In this document: positions 1-12,910 of the stretch, in pieces
Layout of the letters: each line of letters opens with the position of its first letter
Numbering within the stretch: the first letter of the stretch is position 1
From: Phycomyces nitens
Lineage: Eukaryota; Mucoromycota; Mucoromycetes; Mucorales; Phycomycetaceae
Direction: 5' to 3'
DNA: 64,000 bases
Assembly (NCBI GenBank): GCA_022702545.1
Contig: JAHRBC010000005.1
Span: 434,001-498,000 of the forward strand
Notes under the pieces: generated by a model
Told to the model about the DNA's origin: nothing
Seen by the model: only the letters and a program-made list of their open reading frames with translations
Databases searched by the model: none
Translations under genes and position numbers: made by a program

Positions 1-3000
1 TCTCTGACCAAGGCTTTAACCTTTTCAGCATGCGATTCGCGCATTGACTGGGTGCGACTTGGCCTGGGAAACAAGAATACAAATACCAATTGAAACATTA
101 CTTGAAACTGCGGAAAGACACTGTATGATTAATAGTTATGGTGTTTAGAAAGTACCCTTAATTTTCCCTTTTTATACTTTAAGTAACGTGATATCGTCAA
201 TGCCAAACATCTTTATATTGTCTGAATTCAAGGGATTCCTTTGGTGACAAATAGGCCAGATATCCAGATATTCTGATACCCAAACGCAACAGACTTGTAT
301 TAAACCCATCACATAGGTAACACTCACACAAGAGGCATCTCAATTGGACCCTAAAAAATAAAAAATAAAAAAATAAAATATAGTCATGAGCACACTCAAG
401 AATACAATGTTCGGCGTCCAATTTGTTACACCATTAGGACAGACGCATAAGCAAATCGACAAGGCGACAGGGAAGGTCTGGGTGTTGAGAATAATAAAAT
501 AACATGTATAAAATGGAGCCGGATCCCACACAAGAGTCTTGTACACTCGTATCTGAGCATTTAACTCGAGCGATGTTGAGAATTCAATAGTGGAATCAAT
601 AGCATGGTTTGTTGCGCCCCCGGGATCCTTGTAGCTTATTCTCTTTTACATGTTACTGGCTTAAAATAATCGTAATTGAGGTTTATGTTGACTAGGTCGC
701 ATCTATGCTGTGGGCATTTTCCTTTGTTTTTGTTTGGTCCCATATTGGCATTTGTTCAGCAGAGCCAGGGTAACTAGAGCATTCTAAAACCAATATTATA
801 TATTATATATTATATAGCATGATGAAAAAAAATTACAATTAGAAAGTATACATTAGCCATAACCCCAGTGCTCATTAAGATTCTTGTGTACTTTGAATGC
901 GTCTTTTTGGTATCCCCACTATTCCAAAAATAAAGGCTGATGCCTTTATTATTTCGGGAACCAGCCAAGGAGTATCCAAAGCCTACAAAGCCTTAAAAAA
1001 AATTGATGAGTTGGGAGACAAATTACTGGTGTAACTTGGTCTCCCAAAAGTCTCTCTTATATGTTGCAATTGTACACTGGTTAGCTGATGTTGTACTGTA
1101 ACATTCATTAGATTCTCAAGAATGGACAATCTAGACTGTGAGGGCAAGTAGTATGTCTTTTACTTGGATGTCTGGTTATCAACAGATCATCAGAGTTGAT
1201 TTTATGACCATGTCAATAAAACTGTCATTTTGGTTTTAAAAAAGTGCCTTTGGTATCTTTGTAAATAATAAGATGTCTGTTGTAAAGATTGCATCGATAG
1301 ATCTGACTAATTATCTGTCATTAATCATTTTTCCATGTCTGAATGAATCTAAATCTATTAAATACGACTAGGAATCAATGGGATTCTTGAGATGCAAAAT
1401 ACTTTAATGATCAATAAATCTAATCTTTTTTATTATTATAATAATTTTGTTTGTATTATTAAAAATTGTTCCAGAGGCACAAGAACATACACTGGTATTA
1501 TTATTATTATAGAAGATTACCGAAATTGCCGAGTCGAGTATTGATGCTCCCAGTCTTGTCATACAATCTTATCGGAATTGGCATAAAAGAAGGAAAAAAA
1601 ATAAAATAGAGGAATACTGGGGGGTTGGTTTTTTTGTTGTTGCATCATTGACGATTAGAATACAACCAAGAGAATTATGAATATAGGCTTTGAAGGTAGG
1701 ACGGACTGTAGGCTAATATGGTTGGTATTGGGCTCTTCCGAAAGGTGACACATTATGCAAAAAGCAAGAGTCTTGTCTTCATTCTCCACCTCAGCTGATA
1801 TAGGTTCATCAAGACTACCGTAGCTGTATAACACTACAGGCAAATGACAGAAATGATGGTGATTATTAGTTGAAAGTTTTGTTCTGTCTTGGTCGATTGA
1901 AGAGTGTGACACTCTGGGGCCAAAGGGAGCCAAGATGGTTATTTAGATGTCTAGTTGTTGAGAATATGGTTCGGACATCTTTGATTGAATCGATCAATGA
2001 CACTTAAATCACTTTATAGACACACTTGTACGCTTGTAGAAAATGATCTGATCCGAGAGTGTTCCAAGAATACTCGCCAATTGAGTCATTTTCTATTGGT
2101 ATACCCTGTGGAATTGGTAACTAGAAATCCTTTATTTGTTTCACTTGTTCTGTCTTGAATCTGGTTACCAAATGTCATACTAAAACCACAGAGATATCTG
2201 ATAAAGAATCCAATACTTTATTTTGGCTTAAAATAATCAGTCTTTTTATAGCCAACCAACCTAGACACCAATCTTACACAACTAAATTGTCTAATACTCG
2301 TCTTTAAAGGCAGTGTGGAACTGGCAAAAACAAGACTAATTTTGTATTCTATGCCTAAATCGATTGAGTTTGCAGCCATCATTCTTTTGACAGTACACAT
2401 AATACTCATTATAGCCATACAGGTTACCAATGCGCCATTGCCATTCCCATGTTTTTTTTGGTATCTATATATTTCAAATGTTCTCAAATCCATAAAAAAC
2501 CCCATATTGATCTGGAGCAATTGAAATATTCCAGGTACAGGGCATTTCTATACTCTTTATACCAAAGGCCAAACAGTCTTTTAACAAGAAATGATTTTTG
2601 TCTATGCAAACTTACCAGCATAGCAATTGACTGCGGTATATAGAGGTTTGTATGCCAATAGAAACAAATCAGCACAAATGTTCAAGCCAAGTCTGAAGTT
2701 GTACAATTATGAATTTGTACAAATCTGTGTTTTATAGACCACTCTAAAAAAAACAAAAAAAATAAGTTTTGGGATCTGGGCGTAGTATTCAGACACCTTT
2801 TTATACTTGTTTATGGATCTCCATAATTCATCTGATGGCTGACCAGAGTTTCACATGTTTTTTATTATTACTACTACTTGGAAATTAAAAGTCAGGCATT
2901 GAATGCTCTCCTTTGCCCAGACATTGTTACTATCCAAGCGTTGTCATTATCACATCCCAGCCACCTGCATTTCACAGCTAATTTTGACTTGTTGCTATGG

Positions 3001-3279
3001 ATCATAAGCATGTCTTGTCCTCCACAGTCAGCAAGAATCGTGTCAAAATATATACTAAATATCAGAATATAACATCATTCGAGAATAGTTTCTATAAGAA
3101 AGGGATCCAAGAAACGAGGACAGGCCAAGAAGAATATATGGTTAAAAATGTCTCGGCGGACAAGGCCCGAACTTATCAAGTCACCCATTCGCATTTTTAT
3201 ACTTTTTGTTTTAATTTTTAATTTTTAATTTCATTTTTATTCATACTCTTCTTCATCATATACGTGTACCTTGTCTAGA
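1..3279. other. Gene-free AT-rich flank
   Basis: I see no supportable gene here. Reading frames are short (100 codons or fewer), do not resemble any family I know, and are not joined by plausible splice sites into a longer protein. The stretch contains A/T runs and short AT dinucleotide tracts (for example near 800-815) and no recognisable RNA gene. It could hold the end of a gene lying outside the window, but nothing supports this. Confidence 0.5.
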
Positions 3280-4461
3280 ATGGCTATATATTATACACTG
3301 ACGTTTGCAATCTTGGTGACCGAGGCAAGTACACCAGCACACCGACACACCAGAATATGCCCAAACTAAAAAAATAAAGTGTCTATAGATGGTCATCTTT
3401 GGCCTCTTGGTGGTAAGTCTCTTTTGGACATTATAGGTCAACAAGAAACTCATTTCCAAAATCTCCATCTTCAAGATGCCTCTTCCTTCCCGCTGGCGTA
3501 GATTCATGATGAAGTCCCTCACAACGTCCCCTCTGGTGCGTGTTTTATTTATTTATTTGGCAACATTTTTTTTTCAACAGACAGGCTTTGCTCACTCTAC
3601 TCTATAGATCAACAAGGCTCTCTATGGTCTAAAGATCGCATTTGGGTAAGTTGGCACAGCTGAATGATAAAGTGGTGAGAAAACCAGGCTAAGATAAATC
3701 TCTTGTAGATTCATCTTTCTCCTATTCCTTGGTATGAAATAAAACATACTAGTAATAGTATTCTACAGGGCGGGTGGTACAAAGCTCATCTATCACCCTG
3801 TAGACCAGTGAATAACAAATAGAATCTTAAAGTTCTAAACAAACCAAACCTCAAACAGATACCGTAAACCGACTCCAGCGTATTGGAACTGATGTCACCG
3901 AGGAACAGAAGCACCACCACGACTTTGGCTTTGAGGCAAACCTAAAGGCAACAACCTTTTACACTCAACGCAACCTGTATTTGACTGGCTTCACCCTCTT
4001 TTTGTCACTGTAAGTTTGTTTGTTTTTTTTTTTTTAGTTTGTTTTTTTGGGGAGGACTAGAAACTTATAAAGGACTTTTTTTTAGTATCCTGGACAGAAC
4101 CAGCACTCTGGTGATCGAGGTCTTGAAGCGTGAAGAGGAACTCGAGAGCGTAAAGAAAGAGGTCAGGACATATTATTCTTTATTGGTATTTTTTTCTGAC
4201 CGTGCAGCATGTTTCCTTTTATAGGCTATTTCGGCCAACAACGATTCAATGCGCTTGGTGGATATTGAAAAGGAGTTCCAGGTCAAGATTAACGAGTTGG
4301 AAAGCGAACTCAATACTTTGAAGCAAAAGGAACGTGATATCGAGATTCTCAAGAAGCAGGCTGACCAGCAACAAAAGGAGTACAACCGTCTCTCAGACGA
4401 GCGCAATGCATTGGAGAATGCTGCCAGTGGTCTCAAGGCCGAATCAAGAAAAGACCTATAA
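3280..4461 (+). CDS. BAP31/Yet3-like ER membrane protein
   Basis: Predicted 217-residue ER membrane protein of the BAP29/BAP31 (yeast Yet1/Yet3) family, whose members act in ER sorting and quality control of membrane proteins. Exons: 3280-3324, 3389-3412, 3476-3535, 3608-3645, 3709-3731, 3859-4009, 4086-4161, 4225-4461. The N-terminus (YYTLTFAILVTE, then MPLPSRWRR) matches Yet3 closely, and three hydrophobic segments lie in the first ~140 residues. FLDTVNRL and TQRNLYLTGFTLFLS are family landmarks. Residues ~145-210 form a charged coiled coil. The protein ends RKDL, a dilysine-like ER retrieval signal. The start is the first ATG and places the first membrane segment immediately. Intron 1 uses a GC-AG pair (gcaagt donor at 3325). 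The donor of the last intron (gtcagg) is weak but required to avoid a stop. Confidence 0.87.
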
Positions 4462-4719
4462 AAACCACAAGATAACCAAGCATTTCATTTACCACCACCA
4501 ACCCCAAAAAGAAAACACACATGGATAAAGCAGTGCAATAAAGACAAACCGGTCTGAATTTTTATTTTATCAAGTCTTTTAATAGTATTATTATTATTAT
4601 TATTCCATACTGTTTTCTTCACAGAAATGGATAGATTAACGAGATTGGGCTGTAAAATGTATGGAATATAAAGAGACTTGTAACAAAAAAAGTTTAGTGG
4701 ATAAATGGCCACAAGCAGA

Positions 4720-6512
4720 TTAGACGCTGTGGTGAATAATGGCATTAGGGGTCTTTGGGCGGATATCTTTGACCTTGCCGAGAGTAGCATCTTCTCTGAG
4801 GGCAGCATAGACCTGGGCAGGTGTAGGGTTGCTACCAAGCTGGGTCATCAACAGGGCAGCAACACCAGCTGCATGAGGAGAGGCCATGGAAGTACCAGAC
4901 ATCAGTGCAGTCTCGCGGTTGCTAGATCCAATCCATGTACTTCTGATCGAAATACCTAATCAATTTAATGTTGGTCAACACTCAAAAACGAGCAAGATAA
5001 TACAACAAGAACATACCAGGAGCAAGGACATCAACACACTTGCCGTATGCACTGTAGGAATCCATCGAGTCATTGTTATCGATGGAGCTGACGGTAAAGA
5101 CATTGTCAGTTCCAGCAGGAACAGTGTTGCAAGCATCGCTATGGTTGATACAAAACAAGATGAGTCTTTAACCAGTTGAAAAACATCATACATACACAGG
5201 TGTGTTTCCAGCGGCAGCAATTACGGGAATGTTGTTCTTGATAAGAGTACCAACAGCTTCATCGATCAAGGTAGCAATCTTGGAACCAGTAGGCATACCG
5301 AGAGACATGTTGACCAGGGCACGGCCCTTGTGTTTCTTGGCATCCTTGATAACGAATTCGATACCACCGAGCATAGTAGAGACGGTTCCTTGACCAAAGC
5401 GATTCAAGACCTGTACGGCAGTCAAGCTAACGTCCTTGGCAACACCATACTGAGTACCACCGATAATTCCGGCTACGTGGGTGCCTAAACTAGATTGTCA
5501 GACAAATGTGATAACCTATATATTTAGCTTACCATGACCGCCGCCTTCCTTGCCATAGGTAGATGTGGCAGACCATCCCCATTTAGCACGACCTCCGAAA
5601 TCCTTGTGGGTAGTCAAAAGACCATCGTCAACCACATAGACATTTACACCAGCACTGAATTGATTTGAGATATAAGTCATCATTGAAGCGTACAAAAACA
5701 CTGGAGTCTTACCCAGCGTTCTTCTTGTATTCGTAGACGGCATTGAGGTTGCGTTCGCGGACAGACAGGCGAGCAAGATTCCAGAGCGAGTTCTTTTGGC
5801 TGAGAACAAGTGAATCAGTGGTTGTGTTGGGAGCAATGCTGGCAGGCTTGTGGCAACGACGGTTAAGTCTGGGATTGGCACGATGGTACTCTTCATAGTC
5901 GTCTTCATGATCATCGTCTGTACTGGGTCTAAATCCAGGATGGGGGTAGCGCTGTGTACAAGGTTGTCTGATTAGTAAAGAGACTATGGTGGCAATACAA
6001 GCGATTCTATAAAATAAATAGGCCTTGTCTTACAATTCGATAACGCTTTTGAGGTTTAGAGTTCTTGTGCTCTGGTACATCAAGAATATCGTATTGAATA
6101 AGTTTGTCTGGGACGATCATTTGGATTTCTGGGAACTTTTGGGTAAGAGCGTCGATCACACGGCGATCCAAAACCTCAATTGAGAAAGCCTTGAAGCTAC
6201 CCATCTCAAAGGTCTTGACGACCTGTGCGTGTTTGATGAGGCAGCGACGGTGATGGCGAGACTCTTCTTTCTTTACAAGATCATCGACAGCGTCAAGAGC
6301 AGCGGCAACAAGACGTGGCATGACTTTTTTTTATTATTATCTAGTGTTAATATTTATCTAGTACAAACAATATTCCTAGGATACTTACAATCCTGGAGAA
6401 TTACATTGTCATTGACCTTGACAATAAAATGCTCTCCCTTTGAGTGGGAAGGTGCAGCATTTGCCAAGGAAAGCAAGACAGCAAGACCCAGAAATATAGG
6501 TTTCCAGATCAT
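4720..6512 (-). CDS. Secreted subtilisin-like serine protease (proteinase K type)
   Basis: Predicted 473-residue secreted endoprotease of the S8 subtilase family. Exons (minus strand): 6512-6389, 6323-6034, 5951-5713, 5654-5533, 5484-5196, 5138-5017, 4955-4720. A signal peptide spans about residues 1-20 (hydrophobic core, ANAAP cleavage region). It is followed by an I9-type inhibitory propeptide, containing HFIVKVND and VVKTFEMGSFKAFS, to about residue 135, then a basic/acidic linker. The triad is visible: Asp near residue 227 (YVVDDGL), His near 258 (HGTHVAG) and Ser near 418 (GTSMASPHAAG). The oxyanion Asn is in AAGN near 352. DACN downstream of the Asn is typical of the family. Odd point: the Asp motif reads D-D-G rather than D-T/S-G. 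Convergent with the BAP31-like gene. Confidence 0.93.
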
Positions 6513-6789
6513 GTAGGATTAAAATAAATAAAAGGTGGGTAAGGGGGTGAAGGAATGTATGTGGAAAGGAAAGGAAAGGGAAGTTGAGGTGGAAATGAAT
6601 GAAAAGGTTGGTCCTATTTATTCAACCTCGATGTAATTTTTTTTTGTTTAGCTCGGTATCTATAAGACTCGGCTTAAAATACTGTAGCACTCGTAAACCT
6701 CTTTATATATGCCATGAATAGCTTCCAAGAGTGGCACATAGTCTAACCTTCAATCTATTATTTGAATTGAGTGTACACAAGCGTTAATT

Positions 6790-6990
6790 CTTTGCACCAA
6801 AAAGACGTGCCAATTTACTTCACATGTGTCTTGACCACCATTAATGGCAATCAAGGTGTTAGAGTCTGACATCCAGCAAGTCGGTCGTACAAAGTTGTAC
6901 AGAATTAATGGATTCGACAGAAAGGACGAAACCAGATTGTCCAATTGTACTCCATGTAATATCCTGGTAACTTTCTAAACGCTTTCCCTT
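6790..6990 (-). repeat. Decayed dispersed repeat, copy A
   Basis: Read on the minus strand, this segment aligns with 9440-9595 on the plus strand. Shared blocks include aactttgtacgacc, aacaccttgattgccatt and a final gtgaa-taaattgg block, separated by small indels and substitutions. Conceptual translation of copy A gives NFVRPTCW, SNTLIAINGG and CEVNW pieces, so the ancestor may have been protein-coding. Flanking sequence upstream (tacatggagtacaattg against tccatgagtacaattg) is also related. I do not recognise the family. Confidence 0.6.
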
Positions 6991-9439
6991 TGCGGACCAC
7001 ATCTAATCTCCAATAGCTTTTTTGGTGATGACCAACAAGATATGGTCAATTGAACCATAATTCTCTTGGTCATCAAGAGTCCAGTCTCATCAATGCAATT
7101 TTGACAAGCTCAACCTATACACTATCATTTAGAGCCTGAGTTGGAGCCAGTAAATCTGCAAACATGCCTAGTATTGTTTTCTACTATTGGATTCTAGAGG
7201 GAATTAAATTGAGTTGAATATATTGGAATGACTGCAAGAGCTTATTCTTAAATTTGGTCCAAGTAACCCAGAGCCTTCTCTCTTTTCTTGTGTAAAATAA
7301 AACATTTAACCATTTGAATGATTTAGGCGTGTATAGATTATAATTTCAATTCAATTCCGGATATATTTTACTTTTTAGAAATCTGAGCAATGTATTTCTT
7401 ATTGTATGCATGAGGAAATTAGCCTACTGAATTACATGTATATAGATTCAAGAACCCTTTTATTATTATTATTATTATTATTAAATTATTCATTAATAAA
7501 TCAATAGAAGAAAAACAAAGTTATCGAATAAAGTGCCAACTCTTAAAAATGGTTTAAATTCCCCTTGTATGGATTTTTATTTTATTTTTGGGTTCATTAA
7601 TTCATAGAAATCTTTCACGCCACAAAGTGGCGATGTAATCGCCAAATGAATCGGGATAACCACAAGACTACAATGAGCACTGGGAAAAAGGTATAAAAAG
7701 GTATATATATATAAATACAAGATTTATGCATATAGATTTGAACAAAGCAAGTAAATGCCTTTAATCCTTTATATAATCCAATGCCATGTTTCCACTATTT
7801 TTTTTTAAAAATAATATTAAGGGAGACTATTGCAAATCATTTTAAAATAACTTTAAAAGGATGGACCAAATATTCATATCAATCAAGATTGTCTTTCTGA
7901 TAGATATTTGCTCTTTTATATATAAAAAGGAAGAATTATTATTGTGTCTATTGTAAGCGATTCATTGTATTAAAAAAAAACACCTTTTTTGCAGAAATAT
8001 ACAGAAACTTTAATATACCATTATTCATTGTAGCACTTTATTTCTTTGTTAAATATCCCAAGGCCTTTTTTTAAATAAAATAAAATAAAGAATAAAACAT
8101 AAATTGTACTTTTAACTCTGTGGTGAAAGATTGATTGTGCTGGTGTTTGATGTAATACAATAATTCAATATTTGTTCAGGCTCTAGGATCGAAACTTTGT
8201 TTAGAGTTTGTCTCGATAATAGCATCTTTAAAAAAACATTTTATTAATATTGACCAATTGAAATTAGTTGGATGACTGAGAAAACAGAGCAAGAATATGA
8301 ATGTTTAAATACTTCTTGGGAATTAGAACTTTTATTGAATGCTTAAAAGTATTAAAGGCTCATGCTAAACCGCCTGACATGGTAGAATACACAGCTATAA
8401 TTAGAATCTGTGTATAGGCACAATATTCTTGAAGCTTGTTAATTTCCTTTGTCAACCAGACCACAGACAACCCTTACTTCAATGGCACAATGGTTTTTCT
8501 AGTATATTTAGGGGTTTGCTATTTCTAAAAGAGTGGTTTTGTTCTTGTACAAAAATGAACAAAACAACACTTTAATGGTCAGACGAATAAATAAATGTTG
8601 TTTCAAAATATTTTAATCGTATTTTTTTTGGAGGTTGGTACCTAATAACCACCTTTTGGAAATGGTATAATAAATCTGCTATAATTTATAGTAGATCAAG
8701 CACTTTGCATCAAATCAATTCTCTCGTCACTATTTTGATTGTCATTATTTAAACAGCTTTTTAAGCATTTAATGGCATATTTCTCAACCTTTTGGTCAAT
8801 TCATAATATTCTGCTTATCATACTGAAAACATCTAGAGTTTATGTTTGTGCACCTAAACAGCCTTATAGATCTTTCACATATGTTGGATCCAAGGTAGTT
8901 CTGGACATACTTTCAATAGATCTGCTGTCTTCTTAATGTCCTAGGTGTAAGCTGTCCAAATGTGAGTGTAATAAGTCTTTCCAATACCTATACCAGGGAA
9001 CCTGAAAAAACTTGATTATACAGATTATACAAGCCCATGTTTCAATGTACAGCCCTGCCCTGATCAACTAATCATACAAAAAATATATTACGAGACATTT
9101 TACTACAACTAAAAAGTATAGAAAGAATTCTGAGCTAAAATACTTTACTTTTTCCATTTCTTAAAGGGTCTGCAAGCCAATATATAAATGTCAACTATAT
9201 TTTTTGTATTGTTCCCAATTCATCACAAAAGTAAAGGAAAAGGCTCTGTTGTATCTTCCTTATTGTATAGTTTCTCATTTGACTTTGTAGTCTGGCGAGA
9301 TTCAACAGACAATACATTTCTTAATAAAGATCCACAATGGACTGTGGTATCTATTAAAATTACTTGATATTCTCAAAGTCTTCTTGATAGATCCAATTGA
9401 CTCTAACCATAACCAAGCTAATAACTACCTGACAAACTG

Positions 9440-9595
9440 TACAAAATATTCCATGAGTACAATTGAATAAACTAGCTTTGTCTTGAACTTGTTTTCCCTG
9501 TGGAACTTTGTACGACCAGTTGGTGTATGCCAGACTTTAACACCTTGATTGCCATTAATGGCTCTCAGGATACACGTGAAATAAATTGGCCGGTA
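9440..9595 (+). repeat. Decayed dispersed repeat, copy B
   Basis: Plus-strand counterpart of the minus-strand repeat at 6790-6990. The best block runs from about 9503 to 9590 and contains aactttgtacgacc, ctttaacaccttgattgcc and gtgaaataaattgg. Its reading frame is broken by small indels and a stop relative to copy A, so it is a relic rather than a gene. No terminal inverted repeats or target duplications were evident. Confidence 0.6.
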
Positions 9596-10856
9596 TTTTT
9601 TTTTTAGTGTAAAGGGATCTTGGGCATAATCTAGCTGGTTAATATACTAAAGGCTAGATCGTTGCTGTTTTGTGATTTTTACGAAAGCAAAGAGATATAA
9701 TGCCACTGTATTTCTTGGATCTATAAATAACAGGACATAATGTAACCATTGTTTCTGATCATGTTGTCCTCATTCAATGCAACATGGGTACACATACACT
9801 CACACTCACACTTTTGAATGAGTGTTACAGGATAGACCAGCAAAGAGGCACCGTATCAAGCGTTACACTATAGAGATTCACAGTATCAAATCGGATTTTA
9901 ATAGCAAAAGAGTTGACGATTAAAATGTAAATTAGTCAGATTTTGGTGCTTGGGTCCTCGGTTTGGTTACAGAATAATGGTTGTATTAATAGATAAAGTA
10001 CAAGGCAAATGCGGTTTTCTTTATACAAGTTTTCTGACCATAGCATAGCCCTAAAAAGCAATCAGGGTGCACCTAGGAGTATCTATCTTATTGGTGTCTA
10101 TTTGGTTTCTAGAAATGATTTTATGACAGGCATCTATATTTAATTTGTACCAAAAAGTCCTTAATATCCGTATAAGCTTGTGAGTATATTTATTTTTATT
10201 TTGTTATATTAAAATATGATGATCGTATACCATAAAAAGACGGCTGGTTACAAAGATAGCTTGATAATCTAAAGACTCGATTTATTTAATAAGTAAATTT
10301 ATTGCTTTATTACGGACATCCTATATTATCGATCTAATATATGCTTGGCGACATCACGGATGTAAATAAGCCGTTTGAATGTTCGTTTGATTGCTTAGTT
10401 TGCTTTTGGAGGTTTAGAGAATTGCCAATGAATCCAAGCTATGTTGAACTGGATCTCTCGAATGGCCTGTTGTATGATATGAGCCCCATATCGCAGAATT
10501 ACAAGATATATATATATATGGGCCATAAAGTGAGCGCTTTAGAGACCCGTGCTTTACTCTCCTACCCAGAAATGTACAATATTCATGCTCAGGTTCAGTG
10601 TAGGTTAAATACGATTATTTTCCAATTGTTCCATAGGATGTCTGCTTTCTACTTAATTGGAGAATAAGCCGTACGATTAAAAAAGCATAGAATGGGTCTG
10701 GGTAGTAGCATTATATATTTAGGGTTGCACCTTGTTTAATTATATAATAAAAGACACAAAAAAAAGGGCTTTTTTTTTGCCTGAATTGTTCATAATTCAA
10801 CAGAATTCACGCACTCGAATGTACTTGCAAAAAGAAGAAGAAGACATATCAATCTT

Positions 10857-10886
10857 TATAGCATAGCATAGCATAGCATAACATAG
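10857..10886. repeat. GCATA pentanucleotide microsatellite
   Basis: A tandem run of about five to six copies of gcata/gcatag with one variant unit (acata) at the 3' end. It lies about 260 nt upstream of the capping enzyme start codon. Confidence 0.85.
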
Positions 10887-11145
10887 AAAACCAAGCGAGA
10901 TCCAAATACTCAAATGCCTGTAAATCTCAAGCACCATCAACCTGTAGACTTTTTGGAATACAGTCCAAAACTTTGGTGTGAATGACGCTTACTCTCGACT
11001 TATTTTAATCAGCGCATTCACTCTGGAAAAAAATCACAACACAGTCAATCTTTTATTCTATCCTTTTCAGGCTTTTCGTTTCAATCCACCTATTTAACCG
11101 TCAAAAGAAAAGAAAAAACAAAGAGTAGCATAAGCAATATAGAAT

Positions 11146-12910
11146 ATGAACCATAGTCCTGTACCAAATATACCTGGCATACCTGTTCAGAATGACGGCT
11201 GGTTAAAGAATAAGGTGGTCGAGCTACTCAAACTGAAAGCATACAGGTGTGTGACATACAACACCATATGTACTTTTGACTGATGAAGACTATGATCAGA
11301 TTCCCCGGTGCACAACCAGTGAGCTTTTATGAAGACCAACTGAAAGAATTACAAAAGGAAGAGTACGTCTCTTTCTAGTTGAGATTTAGTCGGTCTGTTG
11401 ATCGAGTTGGGATTGCAACATGCTAATTTGATTCTGTTTGCCATCATTTGATTATAATTAGCTACTATGTAGCAGAGAAATCAGATGGTGTACGGTGTTT
11501 GGCACTCCTCACAGTCAATGAAGCAAAAGAACCAGAAGTCTACTTGGTAACCATTAGCAACTGCACGACAGATCGTACCAGACTCTCACATTAGATTCTC
11601 AATTTCTATTTCCAAGTTTGATCGCAAAAGCAACTTTCATCTTGTCAACAACCTCAGATTCCCCATTCCTCAAGATCCTTCCTTTAGAAAGTGTCACACA
11701 GATACTATCATTGACGGTGAATTTGTATTAGATCAAGAAGAAGACGGAAGAGTGCGTATTTAATCAGTATACCTATAATCTGGCCTCATGTATCGTCAAC
11801 ACTAATTTCCGACCATCATTGATTCATATCTACAAACAGACTCGGTTACGGTTCTTGCTCTTTGATTGCCTGGTAGTCGAGAAACAGATCCTGACTTCTC
11901 GAAACCTAATAAAACGACTTGGAGTACGTTTTTTTTGTACAGATCCAGGAATACTGGCAATACTAACCACCATTTTATAGTACCTTCAAAAAGAAATCAT
12001 CGATCCTCACTACACAATGCTTAGAAAGAGACCTGAATTAGCTCATCGCCAGCCATTTAGGTAGAGTATATCGCATTTTTACTATATGAACTTGACTCAC
12101 AAATCAACTCTAAAGTGTAAAATTCAAAGAGCAGCAATTTACATATCACCTTGATAAAGTATTCAACGAGATCATTCCAAAACTCAAGCATGGAAACGAT
12201 GGGCTTATATTCACTTCTGTCACTGCGCCTTATTCATACGGCACAAGCCAGAAAATGTAATTATACAACAAAAAAGACTTGATTATATTATTTCATGCTT
12301 AATCCATGGATCATCTTCAACCAAACAGGATCAAATGGAAGCCTGCAAATGAAAACTCCATCGACTTTAAAGTTGCACTACAGTTTCCTGGTAGTAGCAT
12401 ACCTGGTGTATGTGATTATAAGGCCAAGCCGCGGATAGACCTGTTGGTCTGGATAGGGAAATCAGATTATATACGCTTTGATGAACTTGGCATTACCGAT
12501 GAAGAGTGGAGAAATCTATCGGGAAAAAAACCGATGATGTTAAATAACCGGATCATCGAATGCAATTTCGACCCTGAGATCCAGAGCAAACTTGGCTTAA
12601 AATCGCCCTGGAGATTCATGCGATTCAGAGATGATAAGCTTGATGGTAACCACAAGTCAACTGTGGATAATGTTATGCGCAGTATCAAAGATGCAGTTTC
12701 AAAAGAACAGGTAAGGCAGAATGTAGGGAATGGTTAGTAGCCATTACAGTGTGTTTATGTGGTTGGGGAGGTGTTCTAATGTGCGCTTACATCGACACAT
12801 TACAGCTCATCGAAACTATTCCTGCCATTCGAAAGGCATGGGAGGAGCGACAAGAGGAGGAAGAACGAAAACGAAAAGAGGAGGAGGAAAAAAAACAAAG
12901 AGAAAGATAA
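11146..12910 (+). CDS. ceg1: mRNA capping enzyme, guanylyltransferase subunit
   Basis: Predicted 391-residue GTP:RNA guanylyltransferase, which adds the GMP cap to nascent nuclear mRNA through a covalent lysyl-GMP intermediate. Exons: 11146-11246, 11300-11362, 11462-11546, 11617-11751, 11840-11923, 11981-12060, 12116-12256, 12329-12710, 12806-12910. The nucleophile motif EKSDGVR gives Lys at about residue 61. Further nucleotidyltransferase motifs follow in order: FDRKSNFHLV (III), IIDGEFVLD (IIIa), HGNDGLIFT (IV) and MIKWKPANENSIDF (V). The C-terminal OB-fold continues to PWRFMRFRDDK, followed by a Glu/Lys/Arg-rich tail. There is no triphosphatase domain, as in fungi, where that activity is a separate protein. 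Length is typical of fungal Ceg1. The model closes in phase across all eight introns. Confidence 0.95.

Larger units (their letters stand above)
6513..11145. other. AT-rich gene desert with decayed repeats
   Basis: A 4.6-kb stretch without a supportable gene. The sequence is strongly AT-rich between about 7300 and 8700. Two similar, oppositely oriented decayed copies of one sequence lie at about 6790-6990 and 9440-9595 (separate entries). An open frame of 108 codons at 10341-10667 (+) begins with ATG but matches nothing I recognise and has no spliced partners; I regard it as probably chance. A GCATA microsatellite lies just upstream of the capping enzyme gene. Confidence 0.5.

Noticed and set aside
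10341..10667. 108-codon ATG frame in the desert upstream of the capping enzyme gene
   Set aside because: No recognisable motif, no splice partners, and AT-rich low-complexity codons such as an Ile-Tyr repeat; treated as chance.
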